NCBI GenBank assembly: GCA_017470145.1
Contig: JAFUFB010000025.1
Location: 124,001-188,000, forward strand
Direction of reading: 5' to 3'
Length of the DNA stretch: 64,000 bases
Source of the DNA: Clostridia bacterium
Lineage (GTDB): Bacteria > Bacillota > Clostridia > Christensenellales > Aristaeellaceae
The stretch's first letter is position 1. Each line of letters starts with the position of its first letter. The notes under the pieces were generated by a model, which did not search any database, was not told where the DNA came from, and was given only the letters and a program-made list of their open reading frames with translations. Below, one piece after another: positions 1-9,109 of this stretch. The position numbers and the translations under genes were made by a program.

Positions 1-2
1 GC

Positions 3-2051
3 AAGACCTATCAGACATTCCTGGACAAATTCAAGAACGTAAAATACAAGATGGTCGCCACGGCGACGCCTTCGCCAAACAAATACAAGGAGCTGATCCA
101 CTACGCCGGATATCTGGACGTCATGGACACGGGCCAGGCCCTCACCAGATTCTTCCAGCGGGACAGCACCAAGGCGAACAATCTGACGCTGTATCCTCAC
201 AAGCAGGATGAATTCTGGTTATGGGTATCCTCCTGGGCGCTGTGTATTCAAAAGCCATCCGACCTGGGATACAAGGACGATGGATATTCCCTGCCAGAGA
301 TGGAAGTCAGATATCACAAGCTGGAAACCAACCTGGCGGACGCGGGGATAGACCGGGACGGCCAGGTGAAGATGATCCGGGACGCGGCCCTGAGCCTCCA
401 GGACGCGGCCAGGGAGAAGCGGGAGAGCATCGCGGAGCGCGTGGCCAAGGCGAAAGAGATCGTGGGCAGCGATCCGGAAGCCCATTTCATCCTCTGGCAC
501 GACCTGGAAGCGGAACGGCACGAGATCAAAAAGCAGATCCCAGAGGCGGTGGAAGTATACGGCAGCCTGGACATCGACACGCGGGAGCGGCGAACCATCG
601 ACTTCAGCGAAGGGCGAAGTCGCATCCTGGCCACAAAGAAGGAAATCAGCGGCAGCGGCTGCAACTTCCAGCGGCATTGCCACCGGGCCATCTTTGTGGG
701 GATCGATTACGAATTCAATGATTTCATCCAGGCCATTCACCGGATATACCGCTTCCTGCAAAAGGAACAGGTGATTATAGATATCATCTACATGGACAGC
801 GAAGAGGAGATCCTCAAGCAGCTGAAAGACAAGTGGGAACGGCACAACGAGATGCAGAGCCGCCTGGCCTCCCTGATGCGCTGCTACGGGCTGAACAATC
901 AGATTATCATCAAAAAGATGGAAAGGAGCATCGGCGTGGAAAGGACAGAGATATCCGGGGCACATTTCCGGATCTTCCATAACGACACCATCCTGGAAAC
1001 CGCCAACCTGGAAGAAAACAGCGTTGACCTGATCGTGACCTCTATTCCCTTTAGCAACCATTACGAATATACACCGAGCTATAACGACCTGGGGCACAAC
1101 GAGGACACAGAGCGCTTCTTTGAACAGATGGACTACCTGGCGCCTTCCCTGCTTCGCTGCCTAAAACCGGGGCGGATTTACGCCTGCCACACGAAAGATC
1201 GGGTCATGTTCGGGAACGCCACCGGCACGGGCATGCCAACCATCGAACCTTTCCACGCCATGACCATTCAGCACTACATGAAGCACGGCTTCCAGTACAT
1301 CGGCATGATCACCGTGGTAACGGACGTGGTGCGGGAAAACAATCAGACCTACCGCCTGGGATGGACGGAACAGTGCAAGGACGGCAGCAAGATGGGCGTC
1401 GGTTGCCCGGAATACATTCTGCTTTTCCGGAAACTGCCAACGGACAGATCCACCGCCTACGCGGATGAAAAGGTGGTCAAAAGCAAAGAAGAATACACCA
1501 GGGCACAATGGCAGCTGGACGCCCACGCCTTCTGGCGGAGCAGCGGAGACAGGTTGGTGACGAAAGAGGAGCTGATGAACATTCCAATGACCGACCTGCA
1601 AAAGGTCTACCGGGAATTCAGCCGGGGAACGGTGTACGACTATCACGAACACCTGGAGATCGCCAACAAGCTGGATGCGGAGGGCCATCTGCCCGCAACG
1701 TTTATGTGCGTGGCCCCAGGGAGCTGGCAGGGCGAAGTATGGGACGACGTCAACCGCATGCGGACGCTGAACAGCGAGCAGGTGAGGGGCGGGCGGCAGA
1801 TGCACGTTTGCCCGCTGCAACTGGACATCGTAGAGCGGCTGATCAACCGATACAGCAACCCCGGCGAAACCGTCTATGATCCCTTCGGCGGCATCATGAC
1901 CGTGCCGTTTATGGCCGTCGAGATGGGCCGGGAAGGAATGGCCACAGAGCTAAACCCGGATTATTTCCGGGATGGGCTGGGGTATCTCCGCCAGGCGGAC
2001 GCCAAGCGAGATGTACCCACATTATTCGACTACTTAGAGGAGGGCGCATGA
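3..2051 (+). CDS. Phage helicase / DNA methyltransferase fusion, C-terminal part (cut by window start)
   Basis: The reading frame is open from the first codon of the window, so the gene begins upstream. The visible N-terminal part has a helicase motif III-like TATPSP followed by sequence typical of the second RecA-like half of a phage DEAD/SNF2 helicase. The C-terminal half is an N4/N6 DNA methyltransferase: a catalytic motif IV written TSIPF (usually SPPY/SPPF) and, near the end, DPFGG for SAM binding in the motif order of beta-type enzymes. Known relatives in Clostridia prophages join both activities and are thought to modify phage DNA. The stop overlaps the next gene (ATGATGA). Target sequence cannot be inferred. 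Confidence 0.8.
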   Translation, partial: KTYQTFLDKFKNVKYKMVATATPSPNKYKELIHYAGYLDVMDTGQALTRFFQRDSTKANNLTLYPHKQDEFWLWVSSWALCIQKPSDLGYKDDGYSLPEMEVRYHKLETNLADAGIDRDGQVKMIRDAALSLQDAAREKRESIAERVAKAKEIVGSDPEAHFILWHDLEAERHEIKKQIPEAVEVYGSLDIDTRERRTIDFSEGRSRILATKKEISGSGCNFQRHCHRAIFVGIDYEFNDFIQAIHRIYRFLQKEQVIIDIIYMDSEEEILKQLKDKWERHNEMQSRLASLMRCYGLNNQIIIKKMERSIGVERTEISGAHFRIFHNDTILETANLEENSVDLIVTSIPFSNHYEYTPSYNDLGHNEDTERFFEQMDYLAPSLLRCLKPGRIYACHTKDRVMFGNATGTGMPTIEPFHAMTIQHYMKHGFQYIGMITVVTDVVRENNQTYRLGWTEQCKDGSKMGVGCPEYILLFRKLPTDRSTAYADEKVVKSKEEYTRAQWQLDAHAFWRSSGDRLVTKEELMNIPMTDLQKVYREFSRGTVYDYHEHLEIANKLDAEGHLPATFMCVAPGSWQGEVWDDVNRMRTLNSEQVRGGRQMHVCPLQLDIVERLINRYSNPGETVYDPFGGIMTVPFMAVEMGREGMATELNPDYFRDGLGYLRQADAKRDVPTLFDYLEEGA

Positions 2052-2284
2052 TGAAATTGTTCAGATTCGGTAAGAGAAACCAGGAGAAGAAAGAAACAGA
2101 AAACCAGCAGGCGGAGGAACGGCTGACATCCGTATGGCGCGTTTACAACGCATTCGAGGATGACGAATTCGCGGAATGCGAGCACTGTGGCCAAGAGGCA
2201 GAAATGGAGATATATCCAATGCACTACGCTGCTATCTGCCCCAATTGCAAGGCCATCATGGAAAAGACGAAGATCGAGAGCTAA
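2048..2284 (+). CDS. Small zinc-ribbon-like phage protein
   Basis: A 78-residue protein whose start overlaps the stop of the methyltransferase gene, indicating translational coupling. It has a basic, lysine/glutamate-rich N-terminal third and two CxxC pairs (CEHC and CPNC) about 27 residues apart, the layout of a single zinc ribbon. Function unknown. Similar small zinc-finger proteins are common beside replication genes in Clostridia phages. Confidence 0.65.
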   Translation: MMKLFRFGKRNQEKKETENQQAEERLTSVWRVYNAFEDDEFAECEHCGQEAEMEIYPMHYAAICPNCKAIMEKTKIES

Positions 2285-2694
2285 ACGAAATAATCACCAG
2301 CCTGGATTAAACGCGGCCAGAGAGCCGGTATCCAGGCGCTTTACATGGGCAGCCCGGCGGAGCGTATCAATATATATTAGGAAGAAAGGGGAATCCTCCC
2401 AAGATATATGCGATGTGCCAACGCTGGAAGGTTCAACCCCTTCCCTGCCCACTTTCATGGAATAAGTGCCCGGCGGAGGGCCGCGAACAGAGGGGACGGG
2501 TTCCCTCTTTAGGGCCTTGTATAGGATATTATTAAATCAGTCACGGGGGCGGGCGAAAAGCCACCACCGACCTGGCCACCTCACCCTCAGGTATCTGTCC
2601 ATGAACACGACAGTCACCATGAGCCAGGGGGCCGGGGGCAGGCGAATGATGCCCCCGGGTAGCAACGAGAAAGACGAAGAAGGGAGGGCAGACC
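2285..2694 (+). other. 410-bp intergenic region upstream of the HUH protein gene
   Basis: No convincing gene. The open frames here lack good ribosome binding sites and their translations resemble nothing known. It holds a weak hairpin near 2492-2513 (AGAGGG...TCCCTCT) and a perfect 9-bp GC hairpin at 2632-2658. The position directly before a replication-initiator-type gene makes an origin or a structured RNA possible, but neither is shown. Confidence 0.4.
2632..2658. repeat. GC-rich hairpin before the HUH gene
   Basis: Arms CCGGGGGCA and TGCCCCCGG pair perfectly over 9 bp around a 9-base loop, 36 bases before the start codon of the HUH protein. There is no T-run, so it is not a standard terminator. 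HUH nickases commonly act at hairpins; any link here is inference. Confidence 0.5.
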
Positions 2695-3594
2695 ATGAGC
2701 TGGGAATACGAAGCGCTATTCAACCGGCAGGAGACGGCCATGATGGAGCAGCTAAACATATGGTCTGCCCAACCGACAGCCGTCAAGGTCGGGACCATGG
2801 GATACCGGACGCGGACAACCTGGGCCGGGGAACGCCTGGAGGCGGAGGTCTACCCCATCTATGGCCGGGAACAGCGGGCGGAGGCCAGGGCCAGGAAAGC
2901 GAACGTCAGCAGTGACGCGCAAAAGAGACTAAACGACAAACGGGCGGAGCATCACCTCATCCTGATGATCGAAACCAACTTCACCCGGGAAGACCTGCAC
3001 CTGCTGCTGACCTACGAGACGGAACCGACAGAAAAGCGAGCCATGAAAGATCTGCAAAACTTCTTTGGCCGGGTGCGCCGGGCCAGGAAGGCGGCCAACC
3101 TGCCGCCGCTGAAATACGTCTATGCCATGGGCGGCGGCGAAGGAGAAAACGAAAAACGAATCCATTTCCACCTGGTGGTCAACGGCGGGATAGAACGAGA
3201 CCACCTGGAAAGAATCTGGCGAGCGACGCCGGGAGCTGGGCGGGCAGACTCGGACAGGCTGCAGCCGGACGAGCGGGGCCTGGAAGCCATTACAAAATAC
3301 ATCTTCAAACAGCATAAAGACCGGGCCATCGATCCTGGCGCGAAGATCATTCGCAGATGGAATGGCAGCCGGAACCTGAAGAAACCGAAATCATCCACCA
3401 GCGACAGCCGGTGCAGCAACGCCAGAGTGCGGAGAATCGCCCACGACATGATGAACGAGGCAAAGCGGGAGATGGAGAAGGTATATCCTGGGTATCGATT
3501 CGTGGATTGCAGCGTATATTACAGCGATGTGATCGACGGGGTATATATCCGATGTGTGATGCGTAAAAACGAGGGAGGGATGCGACCGTGGTAG
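2695..3594 (+). CDS. HUH-type rolling-circle replication-associated protein
   Basis: A 299-residue protein with HFH inside the stretch IHFHLVVNGG (about residue 158), matching the metal-binding HUH motif, and a later KYIFK segment offering the nucleophilic tyrosine, followed by WNGSRNLKKP, which is typical of phage 'rolling circle replication-associated' proteins. Known HUH enzymes nick single-stranded DNA and stay bound through tyrosine. It lies just before the late regulator and terminase. Its role in this phage (replication initiation or something else) is inferred. An RBS (GGGAGGG) precedes the ATG. Confidence 0.75.
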   Translation: MSWEYEALFNRQETAMMEQLNIWSAQPTAVKVGTMGYRTRTTWAGERLEAEVYPIYGREQRAEARARKANVSSDAQKRLNDKRAEHHLILMIETNFTREDLHLLLTYETEPTEKRAMKDLQNFFGRVRRARKAANLPPLKYVYAMGGGEGENEKRIHFHLVVNGGIERDHLERIWRATPGAGRADSDRLQPDERGLEAITKYIFKQHKDRAIDPGAKIIRRWNGSRNLKKPKSSTSDSRCSNARVRRIAHDMMNEAKREMEKVYPGYRFVDCSVYYSDVIDGVYIRCVMRKNEGGMRPW

Positions 3595-3986
3595 ACTTTG
3601 ACGCCATCATGGCGAAAGACAAGGAAGTCAAGAGAAAGGCGGAGGCGCTGCAAATGATCCGGGCCAGGGCGACGGACATCTCTCCCAAGATTACTGGCAT
3701 GCCCAGCGGCGGCGGAGACGGAAAGCGAATGGAAAGGGATGTGGTGGGCATCGTTGACGCGGAAGAATCCTACCTCCAATCCAGCAGGGAGCTAAAGGCC
3801 ATGCGGAAAGAACTGGCCAGCTATTTGCCGAGGCTGGCAAAATGGCAGCACAAAGAAGTAATTCGGCTGAGATACATGGAAGGCAAAGACATCAACAGCG
3901 TGGCGGAGAGAATCGGATACGAATATCGCCAGACCTGCAGGTTTATCGACGAGGCGAAACGAATCATCCAGGCCAAAATGTCATAG
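3588..3986 (+). CDS. ArpU/RinA-like late transcription regulator (DUF1492-type)
   Basis: A 132-residue protein starting at GTG, overlapping the end of the HUH gene by 7 bases. The C-terminal half contains a sigma region 4-like helix-turn-helix (EVIRLRYMEGKDINSVAERIG, followed by a tyrosine/glutamine recognition segment). Proteins of this type sit at the end of the early region of Gram-positive phages and switch on packaging and structural genes. A strong terminator and the HNH/terminase module follow, which fits that job. Confidence 0.7.
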   Translation: MVDFDAIMAKDKEVKRKAEALQMIRARATDISPKITGMPSGGGDGKRMERDVVGIVDAEESYLQSSRELKAMRKELASYLPRLAKWQHKEVIRLRYMEGKDINSVAERIGYEYRQTCRFIDEAKRIIQAKMS

Positions 3987-4058
3987 ACTGACATATTACC
4001 CCTATGATAAAGTGTATGCGTGAAGAAAGGATCTTCATGGTTGGTCACCTCCGAAATG

Positions 4059-4096
4059 GGAAACGCGCCGCGCACACAGGCGCGTTTCCTGTTTTT
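4059..4096 (+). terminator. Rho-independent terminator at the early/late boundary
   Basis: A perfect 11-bp stem (GGAAACGCGCC / GGCGCGTTTCC) with a 9-base loop and a TGTTTTT tail lies after the late-regulator gene and before the HNH gene. It would separate early from packaging transcripts. Confidence 0.85.
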
Positions 4097-4118
4097 CCGG
4101 CGGGAAAGGGAAACACAA

Positions 4119-4406
4119 ATGAGTAGCAGATCGGGAAGATGGCCGCAGGTTCGCAAGATGGCATGGGAACGGGACAAAAAGAACCGGGCGAAATGTCACA
4201 TCTGCGGAATGGAGATTGACTATTATCAAGAGCCATCCAGCGGGCCAGGATCCTGGGAGCCTGACCACCTGATACCGGTAGCGAAGGCCCCAGAGCTGGA
4301 GCTGGATTTGAATAACATTCTGGCGTCCCACATGGGATGCAACAGAGCGAGAGGGGACGGGTCAAACGGAGAGAATGACCTGGGCCGGAGGAGCAGAATC
4401 TGGTGA
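4119..4406 (+). CDS. Phage HNH endonuclease
   Basis: A 95-residue HNH nuclease. CHIC forms part of a zinc knuckle; EPDHLIP gives the first catalytic histidine; LDLNNILASHMGCNRARG gives the Asn and final His. The start at 4119 is preferred over earlier in-frame starts because those lie within the terminator hairpin. HNH proteins directly upstream of terminase genes are required for DNA cleavage in cos-packaging HK97-like phages, so it probably works with the terminase pair that follows. Confidence 0.85.
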   Translation: MSSRSGRWPQVRKMAWERDKKNRAKCHICGMEIDYYQEPSSGPGSWEPDHLIPVAKAPELELDLNNILASHMGCNRARGDGSNGENDLGRRSRIW

Positions 4407-4573
4407 CAAAAATCGCGAAAAACTGGCGAAAATTCGCCTCCTCCCAAGGGGGAGGGGCGTTGAAATCTTCGCGCGCGCGATTTTGGAAGAGACCCACGCC
4501 GGCAGTCTTTTCCCCCTCCGCGGATTTGAAAACTTTTTTTGATTTAGGCCAGGCAGAAAGGCGGTGAACGGCG
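4407..4573 (+). other. HNH-terminase spacer with palindromes, candidate packaging (cos) region
   Basis: The 167-base gap between the HNH and small terminase genes holds a hairpin (about 4435-4460, CCTCCC/GGGAGG) and a 12-base perfect palindrome of alternating C and G at 4469-4480. In cos phages with an HNH gene the cohesive end site often lies here. There is no direct evidence of cutting. Confidence 0.3.
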
Positions 4574-4903
4574 ATGACGAAGGCGGAAAAGCTGATGGTT
4601 CAGAACATCGATCAGAACATGAAAGACCAGGTTGTAACCATCTGCAAGATCGAGAAGGCTATGCGGAAAAAGGTCAAGGAACAAATCCCCATCTTCGAAG
4701 AGCTGGAGTCTTCGCAAACCGTCACCAATACCCAGGGTGAGAAGGTTTTAAAAAGCAACCCCGCGCTGCAAGAGATCCGGGCCATGTTCCGGGACTACTG
4801 CTCCATCGTCAAGGTGCAGCAGGACATTCTGGCCAACAAGACAGCGCCGGTGGAAGTGAAATCCATTGACGATCTGCGGAACAAGTTGAGGATCGCAAAG
4901 TGA
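4574..4903 (+). CDS. Phage terminase small subunit
   Basis: A 109-residue, mostly helical and charged protein directly upstream of and overlapping the large terminase gene by 4 bases. This location, the size and the helical content match P27-type small subunits, which bind the packaging site and load the large subunit. Sequence similarity itself is weak by eye, so the call leans on context. Confidence 0.7.
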   Translation: MTKAEKLMVQNIDQNMKDQVVTICKIEKAMRKKVKEQIPIFEELESSQTVTNTQGEKVLKSNPALQEIRAMFRDYCSIVKVQQDILANKTAPVEVKSIDDLRNKLRIAK

Positions 4904-6408
4904 AGGGAATCACAGAGCCGCGGCTGTACACCCATGAGCTGCGCCAGCTAACGGAAGAAACCACCCTGGGCTATGCGTGTATCGAATACGCCACCACCAT
5001 CCTCCGCAAAGAACTATATCCCTGGCAGGAGTGGGCGCTGATCCACGCCCTGGAGATCATCGGGGAGCTATCCGGGGAATGGCGCTTCAGATACCGGACG
5101 GTGCTATTCCTCATCTCTCGCCAGAATGGGAAAACGGTGCTATCCGAGGTACTGGCCTCATTCTTCCTGAACGTGCTAATGGTGCAAAACATCTTTGGCA
5201 CATCTCTTTCTCTGGAAAAGGCGGAGGAGGTTTGGGAGGCGGTATGCAATGACCAGGAAACCTACCCGGAATTATCGGCGGACATCGTCCGCATCAGCAG
5301 GACGAACGGCAAAAAGCGCATCGACCTGCACGGTGGGCGGAGGTATAAGGTGGGAGCGCCTTCCAGGCGGGCCGGGCGCGGAGACAGTAACGACCTGGTA
5401 ATGCTGGACGAGGTACGCGAGCATCGAGACTGGGAAACATGGTCAGCGGCAGCGGCCAGCACCAACGCGAAGCCCAATGGACTGATAGTCTGCTTTTCCA
5501 ATGCAGGCGACCCGGATAGTATCGTCCTCCGCCAGCTGCGAGCGCAGGCCCTGGGGCAAAAGATGGATTTAGGCGGAGATGTGGACGCCAATACCCTGGG
5601 CCTATTCGAGTGGAGTGCCCCGGATGGCGCACCGACGGACGATATACCGGCCCTGGCCCAGGCGAACCCGGCCATGGGGTATGGCCTGCTGACCGAAAGG
5701 GCGCTGCTGGGCAACCGGGCTACCTTTCCAGAGGCGAAATTCAGATCCGAGTGTATGTGCCAACAGGTGGAGACCATCCTGCCTCCGCCATTCCCTGAGG
5801 GAGCCTGGGACGCAGGGACGGATAACAACTCCAGCATCCCCGCGGGGAATCAGGTCTATTATGGCATTGACCTGTCCCAAGATCGCAGATGGACATCCAT
5901 CGGTGTATGCGGCATGCGGGAAGACGGCAACTGGCACATCGAAGTCGTGGCCAGGCGGGTGGGCACAGAATGGGCCATCGACTGGTTTCGGGAAAGAGCG
6001 GCCATGCGGCCCATGAGCCTGGCGTTCCAGGTGCGTGGGGCGCCGGTGTCCGGATTGGCGGAGCAGATATGCACTCTACAGGGGGTGGAGCGGATCGGCA
6101 TCGAAGGCGCGGAGCTGACAAACGGCTGGGGCCGTTTCTTTGATGGCGTCTCCGCCTGCCTGCAAGACCGGGAAGGGACGAAGATCTACCACCTGCAGCA
6201 GCCGGTGATGGACACGCCGGGAAAGACCATGCAGCTCAAGCAGATGGGCGGAGGCGTGGCCCTGCCGGACAGGACGAAAAGCCCGGACGATATCGCCCCG
6301 CTGTTCGCTTGCATCATGGCCTACACGGCAGCCACAAGGCCAAATCAGAACGGGAAAAAGATTTACGAGAGCGCCTATTCAGCAGGCGCGGAATTATCAT
6401 TCATCTAA
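4900..6408 (+). CDS. Phage terminase large subunit
   Basis: A 502-residue packaging motor starting with GTG inside the end of the small-subunit gene. The ATPase has a Walker A-like SRQNGKT (residues 73-79) and a Walker B with LVMLDE (acidic pair at 170-171). The C-terminal nuclease domain begins around YYGIDLSQD, giving the first metal-binding Asp of the RNase H-like fold. The length and motifs fit the HK97-like family. It pumps DNA into the prohead through the portal encoded next. Confidence 0.93.
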   Translation: MKGITEPRLYTHELRQLTEETTLGYACIEYATTILRKELYPWQEWALIHALEIIGELSGEWRFRYRTVLFLISRQNGKTVLSEVLASFFLNVLMVQNIFGTSLSLEKAEEVWEAVCNDQETYPELSADIVRISRTNGKKRIDLHGGRRYKVGAPSRRAGRGDSNDLVMLDEVREHRDWETWSAAAASTNAKPNGLIVCFSNAGDPDSIVLRQLRAQALGQKMDLGGDVDANTLGLFEWSAPDGAPTDDIPALAQANPAMGYGLLTERALLGNRATFPEAKFRSECMCQQVETILPPPFPEGAWDAGTDNNSSIPAGNQVYYGIDLSQDRRWTSIGVCGMREDGNWHIEVVARRVGTEWAIDWFRERAAMRPMSLAFQVRGAPVSGLAEQICTLQGVERIGIEGAELTNGWGRFFDGVSACLQDREGTKIYHLQQPVMDTPGKTMQLKQMGGGVALPDRTKSPDDIAPLFACIMAYTAATRPNQNGKKIYESAYSAGAELSFI

Positions 6409-6426
6409 CGAGAAAGGGCGGATAAA

Positions 6427-8409
6427 ATGCCAAGCATCGTCGAAAGATGGCGGAATATGTTCCGCCCGACAATCGTGCAATATAACTTTGGGCCGGACGC
6501 GCCAACGCACGTATTAAACTACACGGCCAGGGAGCTTTACAACACACAGGACAACCTGGCTGCCGTGGTCAATTTCCTGGCGAACAGCATCGCCCAGCTG
6601 CCGCTGAAGGTTTATCGGCGGACGGAAGACGACGGCAGAGAGCGAGACAGAACCAGCAAAGCGGCCCTGCTGCTATGGCGGCCCAATGAAGACCAAACGG
6701 AATATGAGTTTATCCGGGGCCTGGCCATCGAGCTATTGCTGTTTGGATGCGTATATGTCTGGAAACTGCCGGACACAAAAAGTGAATCCGGCTTGCAACT
6801 GCGGATTATTCCCACCGACTGGATTACCAGCACGGAGAAGGCGAATAGCTACGGCCCGAACAAGATCTATGCGATCACAGGCGAAGGCGGCGGGCAGATC
6901 GAAATACCGCGAGAGGAATTTATCCGATTTTGCACCTATTCCCCTGGCAATCCGGGCGGATACGTGAGCCCCATCAGCGCCCTGCGGCAGACACTGGAGG
7001 AACAGATCCAGGCCGGGAGCTTCCGGAAAGAGCTGTGGCGCTCCTCCGGGCGGCTCAACGCCCAGATCATCCGGCCCAAGGACGTCGCCCAATGGAACGA
7101 CGAAGCGCGGAAGAAATTTATCACCGCTTTCCGGGAAGCCTGGGGGCCAGGAGGCAGCAAGGCCGGGAGCATCCCACTGCTGGAGGATGGCATGGAGATT
7201 AAACCATTCTCCACGTCTTTCAAAGAGCAGCAATGGGCGGAATCCATCAAACTGAGCCGGGAGGCGGTGGCAGCCGCCTACGGCATCAACCCTTCCCTGG
7301 TGTGGCACAGCGACACGCAAACCTACGCAAGCAGCAAGGATAACGCCCGGGCACTGTACGCCGAATGCCTGGGGCCGACACTCCAAATGCTGCAACAAAG
7401 GATTAACTCTTTCCTGCTGCCGATGATCGGCGCGGAGAAAGGAACCTATGTCGAATTCGACCTGACGGAAAAGCTCAAAGGCAGCTTCGAGGAACGGGCC
7501 AGCATCCTTCAGGCGTCCGTGGGCGGGCCGTGGCTGACACGGAATGAGGCTAGAGCGGACAACAACCTGCCACCCATCGAAGGCGGGGATGAGCTGATCG
7601 TCCCTCTCAACGTGATTGAAGGCGGGCAGGCCAGTCCACGAGACACCCGGCTCAACCTGGCGGAAACAAGCTACAAAGAGAGCTTTATCCAAAGGGCCAA
7701 GGCGAAGAAAAAGCCACAAATAAACGTCAAACCAACGGAAAAGGAGCTGGAAGAGGCGGAGGAGACGCTGAAGAAATACTTCCAGCGGCAACAGAAAAGC
7801 ATCCTGCCCAAGCTGGGAGCAAAAGCGGCTAGCTGGTGGGACGCGGCGAGATGGGACAAAGAGCTGGCGGAAGACCTGGAGCCGATCATGAGGGCCATTG
7901 CGGCGGATCACGGGAGGGCCATGGCGGCGGCCATCGGCAGCGAATTCGACGAGGACGCGATTATCGCTTACATCCGGAAGGTGGCGGAGGCTCGCGCCCA
8001 GGTGATTAACGAGCAGACGCTCAAAAAGCTAAAGGCGGCCATCGAACGGGCCAGGGAGGACGAAAGCGAGGACGCGCCAAGCCAACGCCAGGCGGCGGAG
8101 CATGAATTCGAGCAACGGGAAGGATTCGAAGCGGCCCTGCTGGGGGCGGCCATCGCGAAAACCATGTCCGGATGGGGCACAGAGGAGGCAACCCGCCAGG
8201 CGGAGGGCGGCGGTTCAAAGAAGCAGGTTTATAAGACCTGGAATGCGGGGCCGAACGCCCGATCAACCCACGCGGCCATGGACGGAGAAACCGTGCCGAT
8301 CCACGAAACCTTTTCCAACGGCGCAGATTGGCCGGGAGATGATTCTCTCGACCCGGACGAAAGCTGTGGGTGCAATTGCACGACAAGCATCACGATCATT
8401 GAGGAGTGA
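6427..8409 (+). CDS. Portal protein fused to MuF-like head morphogenesis domain
   Basis: 660 residues. The first ~400 form an HK97-family portal (LYNTQDNLAAVVNFLANSIAQL near the start; AAAYGINPSLV near residue 285). The last ~230 contain a charged helical stretch and end in a Mu gpF-like domain (WNAGPNARSTHAAMDGETV, then a closing CGC-type cysteine cluster). In many phages these are two genes. Portal forms the DNA entry ring; MuF-like proteins are minor head components injected or used in head assembly. There is no internal stop or strong internal start at the junction, so it appears to be one polypeptide. Confidence 0.88.
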   Translation: MPSIVERWRNMFRPTIVQYNFGPDAPTHVLNYTARELYNTQDNLAAVVNFLANSIAQLPLKVYRRTEDDGRERDRTSKAALLLWRPNEDQTEYEFIRGLAIELLLFGCVYVWKLPDTKSESGLQLRIIPTDWITSTEKANSYGPNKIYAITGEGGGQIEIPREEFIRFCTYSPGNPGGYVSPISALRQTLEEQIQAGSFRKELWRSSGRLNAQIIRPKDVAQWNDEARKKFITAFREAWGPGGSKAGSIPLLEDGMEIKPFSTSFKEQQWAESIKLSREAVAAAYGINPSLVWHSDTQTYASSKDNARALYAECLGPTLQMLQQRINSFLLPMIGAEKGTYVEFDLTEKLKGSFEERASILQASVGGPWLTRNEARADNNLPPIEGGDELIVPLNVIEGGQASPRDTRLNLAETSYKESFIQRAKAKKKPQINVKPTEKELEEAEETLKKYFQRQQKSILPKLGAKAASWWDAARWDKELAEDLEPIMRAIAADHGRAMAAAIGSEFDEDAIIAYIRKVAEARAQVINEQTLKKLKAAIERAREDESEDAPSQRQAAEHEFEQREGFEAALLGAAIAKTMSGWGTEEATRQAEGGGSKKQVYKTWNAGPNARSTHAAMDGETVPIHETFSNGADWPGDDSLDPDESCGCNCTTSITIIEE

Positions 8410-8413
8410 GAGC

Positions 8414-9091
8414 ATGAGACATAAGAATTTTGGGGTACTATGTAAGTACAGAGACGATGGCAACGGCAGCATCGAAGGATATGCAAGCACCTGGATTCGT
8501 AAACCGGACAGCTATGGCGACGTTGTGAAAAAGGGGGCCTTCGCCAAGACGCTGAAAGAGCGGTGGAATGGCGGGAAGGGAATCCCCTTCCTGTGGAGCC
8601 ACCAGATGGGCGACCTGCATGCTTTCATCGGCACGGCGGAGGCGGAGGAGGACGAGAACGGCCTACATTTTGTAGCCACTTTCGATGACACACCAGAGGC
8701 CCAGAAGGTACGGGAACTGTACAAGGATGGGCGGCTGCGCAAATTCTCTTTCGCCTACGATGTGAAAAAGGCAGGAGAGGTCACGCTGGAAAACAACCAG
8801 AAAGCCTATGAGCTGCAAGAGCTGGATCTGTTCGAGATTTCGGCGGTAACCGTTCCGGCGAATGATGACGCCGGAATAGTGGACGTCAAATCCGGGCGGA
8901 GGAACAGCAAATCCGACACGGAAAAACTGAGACAGGCGATCTCGCTGCTCCAGGATGTACTGGGCGAGCTGGACGCAGAGGGCGACGAAAACGGGGAGGA
9001 ATCTTCGAAGGGCAACGCGGAAGCGGAGGACTCGGAGAAGATCAACCAGGAAAAGAGCCGCCTTCTGGAATATATCAACAAAATGCTGTAA
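8414..9091 (+). CDS. HK97-family prohead protease
   Basis: A 225-residue S78-family protease. The early GYASTW segment, the LWSH catalytic histidine (about residue 60) and the RKFSFAY serine (about residue 110) follow the family order. The C-terminal third is acidic. It matures the capsid by cutting the N-terminal scaffold part of the next gene's product. The ATG at 8414 sits 5 bases after the portal stop with a GAGG RBS. Confidence 0.9.
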   Translation: MRHKNFGVLCKYRDDGNGSIEGYASTWIRKPDSYGDVVKKGAFAKTLKERWNGGKGIPFLWSHQMGDLHAFIGTAEAEEDENGLHFVATFDDTPEAQKVRELYKDGRLRKFSFAYDVKKAGEVTLENNQKAYELQELDLFEISAVTVPANDDAGIVDVKSGRRNSKSDTEKLRQAISLLQDVLGELDAEGDENGEESSKGNAEAEDSEKINQEKSRLLEYINKML

Positions 9092-9109
9092 ACAAGGAGG
9101 AACAAGAGA

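Noticed and set aside
4020-4118. Longer N-terminus for the HNH protein
   Set aside because: The extension is the translated terminator hairpin.
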